Shown: positions 1-7,559, counted from the stretch's first letter. The stretch is 64,000 nt of DNA from Planctomycetota bacterium (GCA_016207825.1 JACQZI010000027.1:62001-126000); one strand, 5' to 3'. The notes: generated from the letters alone by a model not told the origin. Program-made: numbers and translations.

Positions 1-33
1 ATTTAGTTGTTAGATATTAGTGTTTAATGGATT

Positions 34-264
34 ATGCCCTTATACGAATACACCTGCTGTAAATGCAAGAACCTCTTTGAAGCCCTGATACGCAAAAAGG
101 AGGATGAAGCGGATTTATCCTGCCCCAAATGCGGGGCGAAAAAAGTGGCCAAAGAGTTCTCCGCTCCGGCAATCAAGGGCGGCGGCTCCTCCGGCTCTTC
201 CGGCGGCCATTCTTCTTCGTCTTGCGGTTCCTGTTCCAGCGGAAGCTGTTCTACGTGCCATTAG
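34..264 (+). CDS. FmdB-type small zinc-ribbon protein
   Basis: 76 residues beginning MPLYEYTC, the usual opening of the FmdB/CxxC_CxxC_SSSS family. Two Cys pairs (C8/C11 and C30/C33) should hold one zinc. The tail after residue 48 is a Gly/Ser/Cys-rich low-complexity stretch ending in CSTCH, also common in the family. The family was named for a putative regulator of formamidase genes, but its true role is unknown. The stop codon lies within the first bases of the inverted-repeat element that carries the next gene, so that element sits exactly at the 3' end of this gene. Confidence 0.85.
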   Translation: MPLYEYTCCKCKNLFEALIRKKEDEADLSCPKCGAKKVAKEFSAPAIKGGGSSGSSGGHSSSSCGSCSSGSCSTCH

Positions 265-698
265 CCACAGAAAAACACGGAAGCACACAGAAAAATGACA
301 GAGTTTTTATATAAGGAAATTACAGAAGAAATAATCGGCTCGGCTTTCGAAGTGTATAAAACTCTCGGTTATGGTTTTCTTGAAAAGGTGTACGAGAATG
401 CCTTGTTGCAGGAACTGAAGGTAAGGAAGATAAAAACCAATCAACAGTACCCTATTAAAATCCGTTATAAAGGAAGCTTGGTTGGTGAGTATATAGCTGA
501 TATCATAGTTGAAGATAAGATAATTGTGGAACTGAAAGCAGAGAAAGAATATAATGCGGTTCACGAAGCGCAATTATTAAACTATCTGAAAGCGACAGGA
601 ATAAAAGTAGGGTTACTCTTAAACTTTGGTAGGCAAAAATGCGAACATAAAAGGCTTGTATTTTAGTTCCGTGAAATTCTGTGTGATTCTGTGGCTAA
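261..698. mobile_element. Inverted-repeat element carrying a GxxExxY gene (copy A)
   Basis: Terminal sequences TTAGCCACAGAA (261-272) and TTCTGTGGCTAA (687-698) are perfect 12-bp inverted repeats. The longer arms (261-290 and 667-698) pair imperfectly and are built of quasi-repeated CACAGAA-like words. The only gene inside is the GxxExxY ORF. A broken copy lies at 7091-7543, and empty hairpins with the same terminal word TTAGCCAC lie near 43.3 and 44.8 kb. No transposase is present, so if the unit moves it does so in trans or by an unknown route. Confidence 0.6.
295..666 (+). CDS. GxxExxY protein (PD-(D/E)XK nuclease-like)
   Basis: 123 residues. The name motif reads GFLEKVY at residues 27-33. 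Residues D69, E79 and K81 (IADI...VELK) fit the D-x(n)-ExK core of the PD-(D/E)XK superfamily (PDDEXK_3), so a nuclease fold is likely, although no activity has been established for this family as far as I know. Length is normal. There is no strong ribosome-binding site, and the start lies just inside the left arm of the flanking inverted repeat. It is intact, unlike the paralogue at 7117. Confidence 0.8.
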   Translation: MTEFLYKEITEEIIGSAFEVYKTLGYGFLEKVYENALLQELKVRKIKTNQQYPIKIRYKGSLVGEYIADIIVEDKIIVELKAEKEYNAVHEAQLLNYLKATGIKVGLLLNFGRQKCEHKRLVF

Positions 699-711
699 TT
701 AAGGAGAATAT

Positions 712-1182
712 ATGAAGCAAATCTGGGCGCCGTGGCGGATGGAATATGTCAAGAACGCTAATGCCAAGGGCTGTTTCCTCTGCGCCGCGTTAAAAGAGAA
801 AAAGGACGGCAAAAACTTCATCATCACACGGGGAAAGCACGCCTTTGTCATCATGAACCGCTATCCCTATAATACCGGCCACTTATTGATTGCCCCGAAC
901 AAGCACAAGGCGAATCTGGAGGATTTAACCCGCGAGGAAGTCCTTGAGATATTCGAACTCCTTAAAAAGATGAAGCATCAAATCAGCAAATGCCTAAAGC
1001 CGGAAGGTTTTAATGTCGGGATAAACATCGGCAGGATTGCCGGAGCCGGATTAAGAACGCATATTCACGTTCACATAGTTCCCCGCTGGGCAGGGGATAC
1101 CAATTTCATGCCGATTCTCGGCAAAACCAAGGTGATTTCCGAATGCCTGCATAAACTCCATAAGCAGTTGACGAAACCATAG
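712..1182 (+). CDS. HIT-family nucleotide hydrolase/phosphorylase
   Basis: 156 residues with the histidine triad HIHVHIV (H117, H119, H121), whose middle-to-last histidine forms the nucleotidyl intermediate in HIT enzymes. N-terminal CFLC (C21, C24) with downstream histidines suggests the zinc-binding branch related to Ap4A phosphorylases. The substrate is probably a dinucleoside polyphosphate or AMP conjugate, but this cannot be fixed from sequence. AAGGAG at 701-706 gives good spacing to the ATG. The gene lies directly behind the right arm of the GxxExxY element. Confidence 0.85.
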   Translation: MKQIWAPWRMEYVKNANAKGCFLCAALKEKKDGKNFIITRGKHAFVIMNRYPYNTGHLLIAPNKHKANLEDLTREEVLEIFELLKKMKHQISKCLKPEGFNVGINIGRIAGAGLRTHIHVHIVPRWAGDTNFMPILGKTKVISECLHKLHKQLTKP

Positions 1183-1189
1183 AAATTAC

Positions 1190-1765
1190 ATGAGAATTAT
1201 TAGAATCTCAGTCCTACTTATTTTAACAATTGCCGCGGCAGTCTTAATAATACAAAATATTTTACTGCTTACTCTTTCTGATGATGATTATATTTCTTTT
1301 TCAAACGCTAGCTTGAGAACAGATATGAAGATCAAGAATTCCTCGCCAGAATTTATAAAAAGGACTATTGACGAAATGAATTCCGACCGTGAAAGGTTTT
1401 TGCAATCCGGAAGTTCCTTTGTCTTAAGGAAAAGCATTATAGCAACTATAATTGCTTTTTTATTTCTTATTCTTACTTGGGGAGTTTTTACTAACCGGAA
1501 AACCCTTACTAGAATTGCAGCCCTGATCTGTTCGGTTGTCTCGATTGTGGGGATAATCTACGGATACGAAAGCTCGCGTATTCATTTTAAAATCTATGAG
1601 GAAATTATTCATTTAAGTTTTTCAGTTAAATTACTATTTTTTGCCACGACCCTAACAACAATTATGATTCCTTTTGTCTTAGTTTTTAGTGTTATTTCTA
1701 TATTTAAGCCGCCAGTTGAATCTGGACTCAAGATAGTAATTTCCGAAAAGGCAGAAACCAAATAA
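1190..1765 (+). CDS. Hypothetical integral membrane protein
   Basis: 191 residues, not recognised. About four hydrophobic helices are visible: residues 5-29, 84-101, 108-125 and 148-172. A polar, charged stretch (roughly 30-80) after the first helix probably forms an extracytoplasmic loop. It starts 8 bases after the HIT gene stop and has no clear Shine-Dalgarno, so it may be co-translated with it. Base composition is more A+T-rich than the flanking genes. Confidence 0.55.
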   Translation: MRIIRISVLLILTIAAAVLIIQNILLLTLSDDDYISFSNASLRTDMKIKNSSPEFIKRTIDEMNSDRERFLQSGSSFVLRKSIIATIIAFLFLILTWGVFTNRKTLTRIAALICSVVSIVGIIYGYESSRIHFKIYEEIIHLSFSVKLLFFATTLTTIMIPFVLVFSVISIFKPPVESGLKIVISEKAETK

Positions 1766-1778
1766 TCTTTCCTGTATT

Positions 1779-1984
1779 CTTCGTGACTTTGTGCCTTAGT
1801 GGCAAAATAAAAGCGGAGCAGCAGCGACGTCCCCGTAATGAAATGAAGGGGGAGGCGTCCCGAAATAAATCAGAACGCCCCCCACCATGTCTTAAACCAA
1901 TTCCTGTATCGAGGCAGTCCGTCTGAAAATTGGGCCTCATGCTTAAATTCTAAACAACCATCTTGGCGTCCTTTGCGGTGAAAT
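1779..1984. repeat. Two lone arms of the TTAGCCAC-type inverted repeat
   Basis: The words at 1779-1805 (TTTGTGCCTTAGTGGC) and 1962-1984 (CTTGGCGTCCTTTGCGGTG) match the right-hand arms seen at 7516-7543 and 43335-43362. Both point the same way and neither has a left partner nearby. Between them is a GC-rich patch with GACGTCCCC...AGGCGTCCCG, a palindromic fragment. I see no gene from 1766 to 1995. Confidence 0.45.
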
Positions 1985-1995
1985 TACTGATCACC

Positions 1996-2310
1996 TTACT
2001 TCCAAATCCTCATCTGGTAGATATCATTCACCCGCACTCGGCAGTTGTGCCATTGCTTGCAGTTTTCAGGTTTACACCATTTTTCCCGTTGTTCCTGAGT
2101 CAATAAACACGCCTCCCGCGCGCTTCGTCCGTATCCGAAGTCCGCAGGTAATTTTCCCATTGCTTTTCCAATGGCTAAATTGTAATCTCTTACCCAACGT
2201 CGGATAGTATTCCGGTCTAAACCGAAAATCCGGCTGGCAGACCTTATTCCATATCGTGAAGCATAATTAATAATATTCATCTTAAAATTCGTCCCATATT
2301 TTATATACAT
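1996..2310 (-). CDS. Helix-turn-helix protein of unknown role
   Basis: 104 residues. Residues about 10-45 (NIINYASRYGIRSASRIFGL then DRNTIRRWVRDY) form a clear helix-turn-helix resembling the N-terminal DNA-binding part of IS3/IS630-type transposases. The C-terminal third has CKPENCKQWHNC, a possible zinc knuckle. An AAAAGGAG Shine-Dalgarno precedes the ATG. No catalytic transposase ORF adjoins it, so it is either a stand-alone regulator or the leftover DNA-binding part of a lost insertion sequence. Confidence 0.55.
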   Translation of the reverse strand: MYIKYGTNFKMNIINYASRYGIRSASRIFGLDRNTIRRWVRDYNLAIGKAMGKLPADFGYGRSAREACLLTQEQREKWCKPENCKQWHNCRVRVNDIYQMRIWK

Positions 2311-2329
2311 ATTCCAAATCTCCTTTTAA

Positions 2330-2516
2330 TTGCGTTTCAATTGGGGGGAGGGTGCAAGGTTCCGCTTTGGGAAACACCCCCTACCGTATGCCCCACCCCC
2401 ATTAGCCTTGAAGGGTCTTGCCATAAATCCGATACCTCTTTTCTCTTTTAGGAAGGATGAGCCGGGGCCAGCCCGGGCTGACCCCGGTATTCCACCCTTT
2501 GCCTTTACCAGCCGTC
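2330..2516. repeat. Possible decayed 22-bp G/C-tract array
   Basis: C-rich on this strand, G-rich on the other. Read on the minus strand, two adjacent 22-base units can be cut (CTAATGGGGGTGGGGCATACGG and TAGGGGGTGTTTCCCAAAGC+GG) with further G-tracts roughly in step. It resembles the clear arrays at 23633 and 45437 but is much less regular. No gene is supported here. Confidence 0.3.
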
Positions 2517-3302
2517 CTATACCTGGTCTACCTGTATCTCCAGGGTTAGCCTTTCATTGATTAGCCTGAAATCAATGTGGCTTAAACCGCCCGTGGTGAA
2601 TGAGGATATTCCAAGTGACGGGTCAATAAACGACTGTGCCAGCATATTCAACCGGTCATTCTGGGTTGAGAATACAGAGGAACTGTATTTACCCAAATAA
2701 ATGAGCAATCCGGCTTGAATAACCATCTGCTGGAGCGCGGCTTTGAAGGCAGTGCGTTGTCCGGCACGGACAATGTTGAAGGGTCCTCCTTCTGCCTCGT
2801 CGCCTGCTCTGAGCATGCCAGCCGCCCGTTTGTACCCGACCAGCCAGTAAGCGGAAATCGGCGCCAGCCCGATTTTGCGCGCCCGGTCACCCGTGAAACG
2901 CAATGCCCGACGGCCCAACTCTTCCGCAATATTAGCTTTCTTCTGGCTGACCGCATCACGAAACCGCTTGGCGTCCTCGCCATTCACCGTGGCAAAAATG
3001 TAATCCAGCGCCTTTTGCCATTTCTTGTATCCTTCAGCGGTATTCATTTCATGCGCATTCAGAATATCAGCCGCACTGCGGTCAGAATCGGAAACAAATG
3101 ACGGGTTAATGAACTCCGCCATTCTTTCCGTGGAAGGCATGGCTATTTCCTGTTCGTAATCATGGCGATTACGAATCTTACCGTCCAAACGTGCTTTAAT
3201 GCGCAGGGCATTAACCATCAGGACGTCTGCCCATTTCTCGGACATATCCAGGGCCGCTTCCGCCTCTTCCGGGACGACTAATCTTACTTTAGTTCTTATC
3301 AT
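2517..3302 (-). CDS. Orphan-family protein, paralogue A
   Basis: 261 residues of unknown function. The start at 3302 is chosen because AAAGGAGGTGAATAAC stands directly before that ATG; the reading frame is open further upstream. It is a distant paralogue of the protein at 28065. Shared features in order are an N-terminal K-WAD motif, INPSF/IDPSF, an AKRF-D block, (R/A)FTG, YWLVG/FWLTG, and a C-terminal DPSLG(I/L)xSFTxGGxSH(I/L)DF signature. No signal peptide or obvious catalytic motif is visible, and it is mostly helical by eye. Both copies lie in accessory stretches among repeats. Confidence 0.65.
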   Translation of the reverse strand: MIRTKVRLVVPEEAEAALDMSEKWADVLMVNALRIKARLDGKIRNRHDYEQEIAMPSTERMAEFINPSFVSDSDRSAADILNAHEMNTAEGYKKWQKALDYIFATVNGEDAKRFRDAVSQKKANIAEELGRRALRFTGDRARKIGLAPISAYWLVGYKRAAGMLRAGDEAEGGPFNIVRAGQRTAFKAALQQMVIQAGLLIYLGKYSSSVFSTQNDRLNMLAQSFIDPSLGISSFTTGGLSHIDFRLINERLTLEIQVDQV

Positions 3303-3303
3303 G

Positions 3304-3435
3304 TTATTCACCTCCTTTATATATGTTACGCCAGCTAACCGGCAAAACGTCCCGCTTCGGCGTACGCCCGGAGTGGACACCTCCATCTTGCTGATTCGGC
3401 CGCCTGGCTAATTCTTTATTTAATTCGTTTTTCAT
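3304..3435 (-). CDS. Small ORF (43 aa) coupled to the paralogue A gene
   Basis: MKNELNKELARRPNQQDGG... ends at a TAA one base before the ATG of the downstream gene, and its last codons contain the Shine-Dalgarno of that gene. This is a typical layout for translational coupling or a leader peptide. A purine-rich GGGAAGAAGAG lies upstream of its ATG. Its middle is encoded by a GC-rich palindromic repeat (about 3345-3384), so it may equally be an accidental ORF. Confidence 0.3.
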   Translation of the reverse strand: MKNELNKELARRPNQQDGGVHSGRTPKRDVLPVSWRNIYKGGE

Positions 3436-3814
3436 ATCTTTTCTCTTCTTCCCTCCCTCCATAAGTACATGCAGGAGTCTGCCCGATGTCACAGAAAATC
3501 TTGGAATTATACGAAGATTTATCATTATTTATCCCCTCCTTTCCCCTCTATAAGGGGGTCATCATTACAGGCATTCTTGAAAAATAAGCGCATTATTTTT
3601 CGGCTGATTTGCTGTAACCAGTTGGTGGATAAGGAGATAAAATTTTACGGATTTTTTAGGGTTGTACAAGCAAAATTGAAAATAGCCCTTTTACGACCCT
3701 ATTAGCTGGTAAACAGGTGCAAGGAAGGAATTATATGAAAATTTATTGAAAAGACTGATGGTTATGGTGTATATTATAAAATATTCTTTGCGACTTTTCG
3801 GTGAGAATAAATAT
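3436..3814. other. Gene-free stretch before sucC
   Basis: I see no supported gene. There is a pyrimidine-rich tract with CCCCTCTATAAGGGG at about 3541-3556 that could fold into a weak hairpin, then A+T-rich sequence that probably holds the promoter for sucC, though no convincing -35/-10 pair stands out. An upstream in-frame extension of sucC (from 3746) lacks a ribosome-binding site and is not part of the family. Confidence 0.4.
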
Positions 3815-4857
3815 ATGAACCTGCACGAATATCAGGCTAAGACTTTACTCGCCAAATACGGGATAAAGACACCGCGTGGCGAGTTTACGGATAGCCCGGC
3901 AAAGGCGGCTGAGATATTTAAACGTCTTAATGTCGAAAAGGGCGCGGTCAAGTCACAGATTCTACATATGATAAGGAACTGTATCTCGGGATGGTCATAG
4001 ACCGTAAAGAGGCCTGTCCGGTAATCATGGTTTCCGCAGAAGGCGGGATGGAAATAGAAGAGCTTGCCCGTAAATCACCGGAGAAGATTCTTAAATACCG
4101 GATTCATCCGCACCTCGGATTACAGCCCTATCAGGCAAATGAAATAGTCTTTGCTTTAGCAAGCAGCTTAGAGCAAGGAGCAAAGAGCGAAACTATACGC
4201 TCTAAGCTCTACGCTACGGGCGTCAGCACGTTCCTGGCTTTCTCCAAGCTCTTTATAGAAAACGATTGCAGTCTGGCGGAAATAAATCCGCTCGTGATAA
4301 GCCCGGAGCACGGATTGGTCGCGCTCGACGGCAAGATAAACCTGGATGACCGCGGTCTTTTCCGCCATAAGAACCTTTTGGAATGGCGCGATATCAACGA
4401 GGAAGACCCGCTGGAATACGAGGCATCCAAATACGACTTGAGCTATATTGGCCTCGACGGGAATATCGGCTGTATGGTAAACGGGGCGGGACTGGCCATG
4501 GCGACGATGGATTTAATCAAGCTTCACGGCGGGAATCCGGCGAACTTCCTTGATGTCGGCGGCGGCGCCTCGACCGAGCAGGTGACCAATGCCTTTAAGC
4601 TATTGCTGGCCAATAAGAATGTCAAAGGGATTCTGGTCAATATCTTCGGCGGGATTATGAAGTGCGATGTCATTGCGGAAGGCATAACCATCGCGGCGAA
4701 AGAAGTCGGGCTGAAACTGCCTTTGGTAGTGAGACTCGAAGGGACGAATGTAGATATCGGCAAGAAGATACTGAAGGAGTCAAAGTTAAATATAATTTCC
4801 GCTGACACTATGGATGATGCGGCGGCTAAGATCGTCCGATTAGCGAAAGGAGGTTGA
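3815..4857 (+). pseudogene. sucC: Succinyl-CoA ligase beta subunit, broken (deletion plus frameshift)
   Basis: Starts MNLHEYQAKTLLAKYGI, the exact family opening, and runs about 48 residues to ...AVKSQ near 3958. The reading then jumps to another frame at YDKELYLG (from 3967) and continues to the normal C-terminus ([24 protein letters not shown]). Compared with E. coli SucC (about 388 residues), the missing part is about 55-60 residues carrying the HAGGRGKAGG loop of the ATP-grasp nucleotide site. A working enzyme is therefore not expected from this sequence unless the contig is misassembled. An extra segment of about 11 residues at 4165-4216 is encoded by an imperfect inverted repeat. sucD follows. 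Confidence 0.85.
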
Positions 4858-4867
4858 TAAGAAAATA

Positions 4868-4921
4868 AGTTAATAAGATGATAAGTAAAAATAACCCTAT
4901 CAACTTATAAGCTTATCAACT
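4868..4921. repeat. A+T-rich imperfect inverted repeat between sucC and sucD
   Basis: AGTTAATAAGATGATAAG (4868-4885) pairs with CTTATAAGCTTATCAACT (4904-4921), about 15 of 18 positions. It occupies almost the whole sucC-sucD gap, and sucD has no Shine-Dalgarno behind it. The arms are built from the quasi-repeated word GATAAG. A similar half-arm lies at 22652-22680. Confidence 0.5.
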
Positions 4922-4926
4922 ATTTT

Positions 4927-5835
4927 ATGAGCATATTGGTTAACAAAAATACGAAGGTGGTTGTCCAGGGAATAACCGGCGGCGCGGGAAGTTTCCATAC
5001 GCACCACATGATGGAATACGGGACGCAAATCGTCGCCGGAGTCACGCCCAAAAAAGGCGGGACTAAGTTTTCCGCCAAAGGCGGACCCCGACAACCGTCG
5101 GGGGAGATTCAAATACCCGTTTTTGATACCGTCAAGCAGGCGGTGGATGCTACCGGAGCGGATACAAGCATCATCTTTGTGCCGGCGGCATTCTGCGCGG
5201 ATGCTTTATACGAAGCAGCGGATAGTGGGGTTAAACTGGTCGTTTGCATTACCGAAGGGATTCCGACGCTTGACATGGTCAAGGTCTTTAAGTTTTATAA
5301 AGATAAAGGCATCCGCTTAATCGGGCCGAACTGTCCCGGCGTGATTACTCCGGGCGAGTGTAAACTGGGAATTATGCCCGGCTATATACATAAGAAAGGC
5401 TCGGTTGGCATCGTTTCCCGTAGCGGAACGCTGACATACGAAGCGGTCTGGCAGGTGACACAGCTCGGGATGGGGCAATCCACCTGTCTGGGTATCGGCG
5501 GTGACCCGATTATCGGGACGAATTTCATCGATGCGCTGGAGCTCTTCCAGAAGGATAGCGAAACCAAGTCGATTATCATGATTGGCGAAATCGGTGGGAC
5601 AATGGAAGAAGAGGCCGCGGATTATATCAAAAAGAGTGTCACCAAGCCCGTCGTGGCGTTTATCGCCGGGAAAACCGCTCCCAAGGGGAAACGGATGGGA
5701 CACGCCGGCGCGATTATCTCCGGCGGCAAAGGGACCGCCCAGGAAAAGGTGGAAAAGCTCATCAGTTGCGGAATCGCCGTGGTCCCCAACCCGGCGGAAA
5801 TAGGAAAAACACTCGCTCAAGTCTTAAAAGTCTAA
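4927..5835 (+). CDS. sucD: Succinyl-CoA ligase (ADP/GDP-forming) alpha subunit
   Basis: 302 residues, the CoA-binding, phosphohistidine subunit of the TCA-cycle ligase. It has the Rossmann CoA domain (QGITGGAG), the [10 protein letters not shown] block, GIGGDPIIG, and the phospho-histidine in KRMGHAGAI (H259). Relative to E. coli SucD there is an insertion of about 12 residues ([15 protein letters not shown] region) after VTPKKGGTK. It is encoded by two back-to-back palindromes at 5071-5085 and 5086-5103, and the second nearly matches an intergenic palindrome at 28886-28907. Apart from that, the gene is intact, in contrast to its broken partner sucC. Confidence 0.93.
   Translation: MSILVNKNTKVVVQGITGGAGSFHTHHMMEYGTQIVAGVTPKKGGTKFSAKGGPRQPSGEIQIPVFDTVKQAVDATGADTSIIFVPAAFCADALYEAADSGVKLVVCITEGIPTLDMVKVFKFYKDKGIRLIGPNCPGVITPGECKLGIMPGYIHKKGSVGIVSRSGTLTYEAVWQVTQLGMGQSTCLGIGGDPIIGTNFIDALELFQKDSETKSIIMIGEIGGTMEEEAADYIKKSVTKPVVAFIAGKTAPKGKRMGHAGAIISGGKGTAQEKVEKLISCGIAVVPNPAEIGKTLAQVLKV
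5071..5103. repeat. Two palindromes inserted in frame in sucD
   Basis: TCCGCCAAAGGCGGA (5071-5085) is followed by CCCCGACAACCGTCGGGG (5086-5103). The second differs by one base from the core of CCCCCGACATCCGTCGGGGG in the intergenic region at 28886-28907. They encode extra residues absent from E. coli SucD. Confidence 0.75.
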
Positions 5836-6275
5836 GCAGTTCATAGAGTTTTTGGGGTTTGGAGAGTTTTTAGAGTCAATATGGGATCAATTCAACGGTT
5901 TGAAGATATTAAAGCATGGCAAAAAGCGCGTGAATTAGTCAACGAGATTTATAAAAGCACATCAACAGGATTGTTCGCCAAAGATTTTGGGTTAAGAGAT
6001 CAGATACGCAGGGCATCCGTTTCCGTAATGCTTAATATTGCCGAAGGATTTGCCCGCAAGACCAATAAAGAATTTGCCCGGTTTCTTGTCCAGGCGCACG
6101 GCTCATGCGCGGAGGTCCAATCCGCTTTGTACATTGCTTTAGATCAGGGGTATATTACAAAAGATAAATTTTCCGGATTATATGATAGGGCGGATGAAAT
6201 ATCTAAGATGCTTACATCCTTTGGACGGTATCTTATAAAGACCCAATAACTCTATGAACTCTAAAAACACTATAA
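5836..6275. mobile_element. Inverted-repeat element carrying an S23 four-helix gene
   Basis: The left arm (5836-5877) contains AGTTCATAGAGTT, and the right arm (6247-6275) contains its complement AACTCTATGAACT. Both arms are built of the quasi-repeated word AGAGTTTTT. The only gene inside is the S23-type protein. The right arm overlaps the start codon and first codons of nadC, so this element appears to have supplied the present start of nadC. Confidence 0.5.
5881..6249 (+). CDS. Four-helix bundle protein (S23 / 23S rRNA intervening-sequence type)
   Basis: 122 residues. FEDIKAWQKARELVNEIYK, then LRDQIRRASVSVMLNIAEGF and an ExQSALYIALD block, are diagnostic of the S23/IVP family (PF05635). 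Members occur inside 23S rRNA intervening sequences and as free-standing genes, and they share a fold with the Avd protein of diversity-generating retroelements. No reverse transcriptase or variable repeat is near, so a retroelement link is not supported. It lies between sucD and nadC inside an inverted repeat. Confidence 0.85.
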   Translation: MGSIQRFEDIKAWQKARELVNEIYKSTSTGLFAKDFGLRDQIRRASVSVMLNIAEGFARKTNKEFARFLVQAHGSCAEVQSALYIALDQGYITKDKFSGLYDRADEISKMLTSFGRYLIKTQ

Positions 6276-7087
6276 ACTTAATCAAACTTGCTCTCAACGA
6301 AGATATCGGCAAGGGGGATATTACAAGCAAATCTGTCATCCCAGCTGGCAAGAAAGTAAAAGCGTTTATCATCGCCAGGGAAGATTGTATCATATGCGGA
6401 CTGCCTTTGATTAATAAGATATATAAAAAGATATCCGGTAATATAAAGATTTCCCTGAAAACACAGGATGGAAAACTGGCAAAAAAGGGGAAAGTCTTAG
6501 CAGCGCTAAAAGGACCTGCCCGGCCAATTCTGACCGGTGAACGCACGGTTCTTAATTTCCTCCAGCGGCTTTCCGGTATTGCCACGCTGACCGATAAATT
6601 TGTTAATAAGGCTAATAAATATAAGGTGAAAATACTGGATACCAGGAAAACCGTTCCGGGCTGGCGCATGCTGGATAAATATGCGGTGAAAACAGGCGGT
6701 GGAATCAACCACCGCAAGGGATTATATGATGCCATATTGATAAAGAATAACCATATTGATATCGCGGGCGGGATAAATAAGATTAGGCTGCCGAAAATGA
6801 AATCAGTTCCGGTCGAGATAGAAGCGAGGAACCTGGGAGAATTCAGTTTGGCGATTAAATTAAAGCCTGATATTATTATGCTCGATAATATGAAAACGGG
6901 TAATATAAAGCAGGCGGTGAAGTTACGGAATAAGTTTAATCGTAACGTCAAATTGGAAATTTCCGGCGGAGTCAACTTGGATAATGTGGAAAGCTTTGCC
7001 CGGACAGGTGTTGATTTTATTTCAGTGGGCGCCTTGACGCATTCCGCGCCGGCCGTGGATATATCGATGAAGATTTTAGCTGATTAA
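6254..7087 (+). CDS. nadC: Nicotinate-nucleotide pyrophosphorylase (quinolinate PRTase)
   Basis: 277 residues. It makes nicotinate mononucleotide from quinolinate and PRPP in de novo NAD synthesis. Recognisable blocks are LIKLALNEDIGKGDIT, ERTVLNFLQRLSGIAT, DTRKTVPGWRMLDKYAV, GGGINHRKGL (substrate-binding Arg/His/Lys) and the C-terminal EISGGVNLDN...VDFISVGALTHS. Length is typical. The first eight or so residues come from the right arm of the S23 element, and conserved sequence begins at LIKLAL. No clear Shine-Dalgarno. nadA/nadB are not in the window. Confidence 0.93.
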   Translation: MNSKNTINLIKLALNEDIGKGDITSKSVIPAGKKVKAFIIAREDCIICGLPLINKIYKKISGNIKISLKTQDGKLAKKGKVLAALKGPARPILTGERTVLNFLQRLSGIATLTDKFVNKANKYKVKILDTRKTVPGWRMLDKYAVKTGGGINHRKGLYDAILIKNNHIDIAGGINKIRLPKMKSVPVEIEARNLGEFSLAIKLKPDIIMLDNMKTGNIKQAVKLRNKFNRNVKLEISGGVNLDNVESFARTGVDFISVGALTHSAPAVDISMKILAD

Positions 7088-7090
7088 ATA

Positions 7091-7543
7091 TTAGCCACAA
7101 AGGCACTAAGGCACAAATGAATTTTAAGTCATTATCTGATAAAGAAGAGGAAATCGGAAAGAAAATTGTCGATGCCGCTTATGTGCTGCATAAAAATCTT
7201 GGGCCTGGATTGTTAGAAAAGGTTTATGAAACCTGTTTCTGTTGTGAACTCTCAAAAGAGGACTTTCATATAAAAGACAGGTGGATTTGCCCATTGTTTA
7301 TGATGGAGTGACTTTTGATGAAGGATTGCGGTTAGATGTTTTGTTGAAGATTCAGTGATTTGTGAGCTTAAAGCGGTGGACATTGTGAATCCGGTTTGGG
7401 AAGCGCAATTATTAAGTTACTTAAAACTTACAGGTAAAAGGCTGGAATTTATTATTAATTTTAATGTGCCTGTTATTAAAGACGGAATTAATCGGATTAT
7501 TCTATAAAAGGTTTTCTTGGTGTCTTTGTGTCTTAGTGGCGTA
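7091..7543. mobile_element. Inverted-repeat element with a broken GxxExxY gene (copy B)
   Basis: Left arm TTAGCCACAAAGGCACTAAG (7091-7110) and right arm 7516-7543, whose complement begins TTACGCCACTAAGACACAAA. The arms are internally repetitive (AAGGCAC words). The gene inside is a frameshifted GxxExxY ORF, so this copy looks older or decaying compared with 261-698. Confidence 0.55.
7117..7507 (+). pseudogene. GxxExxY protein, two frameshifts
   Basis: Family sequence is spread over three frames. MNFKSLSDKEEEIGKKIVDA through GPGLLEKVYETCF comes first. After a shift near 7280 come VDLPIVYDGVTFDEGLRLDV, and after a second near 7345 come EDSVICELKAV, NPVWEAQLLSYLKLTG and the end VIKDGINRIIL. The nuclease-like residues D and ExK fall in different frames, so no full protein can be made without recoding. 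It is about 129 codons when reconstructed, a normal family length. Confidence 0.8.
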
Positions 7544-7559
7544 AAAGGAGAATTATATT

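Noticed and set aside
1996-2310. Complete insertion sequence
   Set aside because: Only a helix-turn-helix ORF is present; no catalytic transposase domain or terminal repeats were found around it.
2330-2560. Proline-rich ORF on the plus strand
   Set aside because: It is antisense to the end of the paralogue A gene and otherwise made of a C-rich repeat; no ribosome-binding site or conserved pattern.
5881-6249. Diversity-generating retroelement (Avd-like S23 protein)
   Set aside because: No reverse transcriptase, template repeat or variable repeat is nearby.
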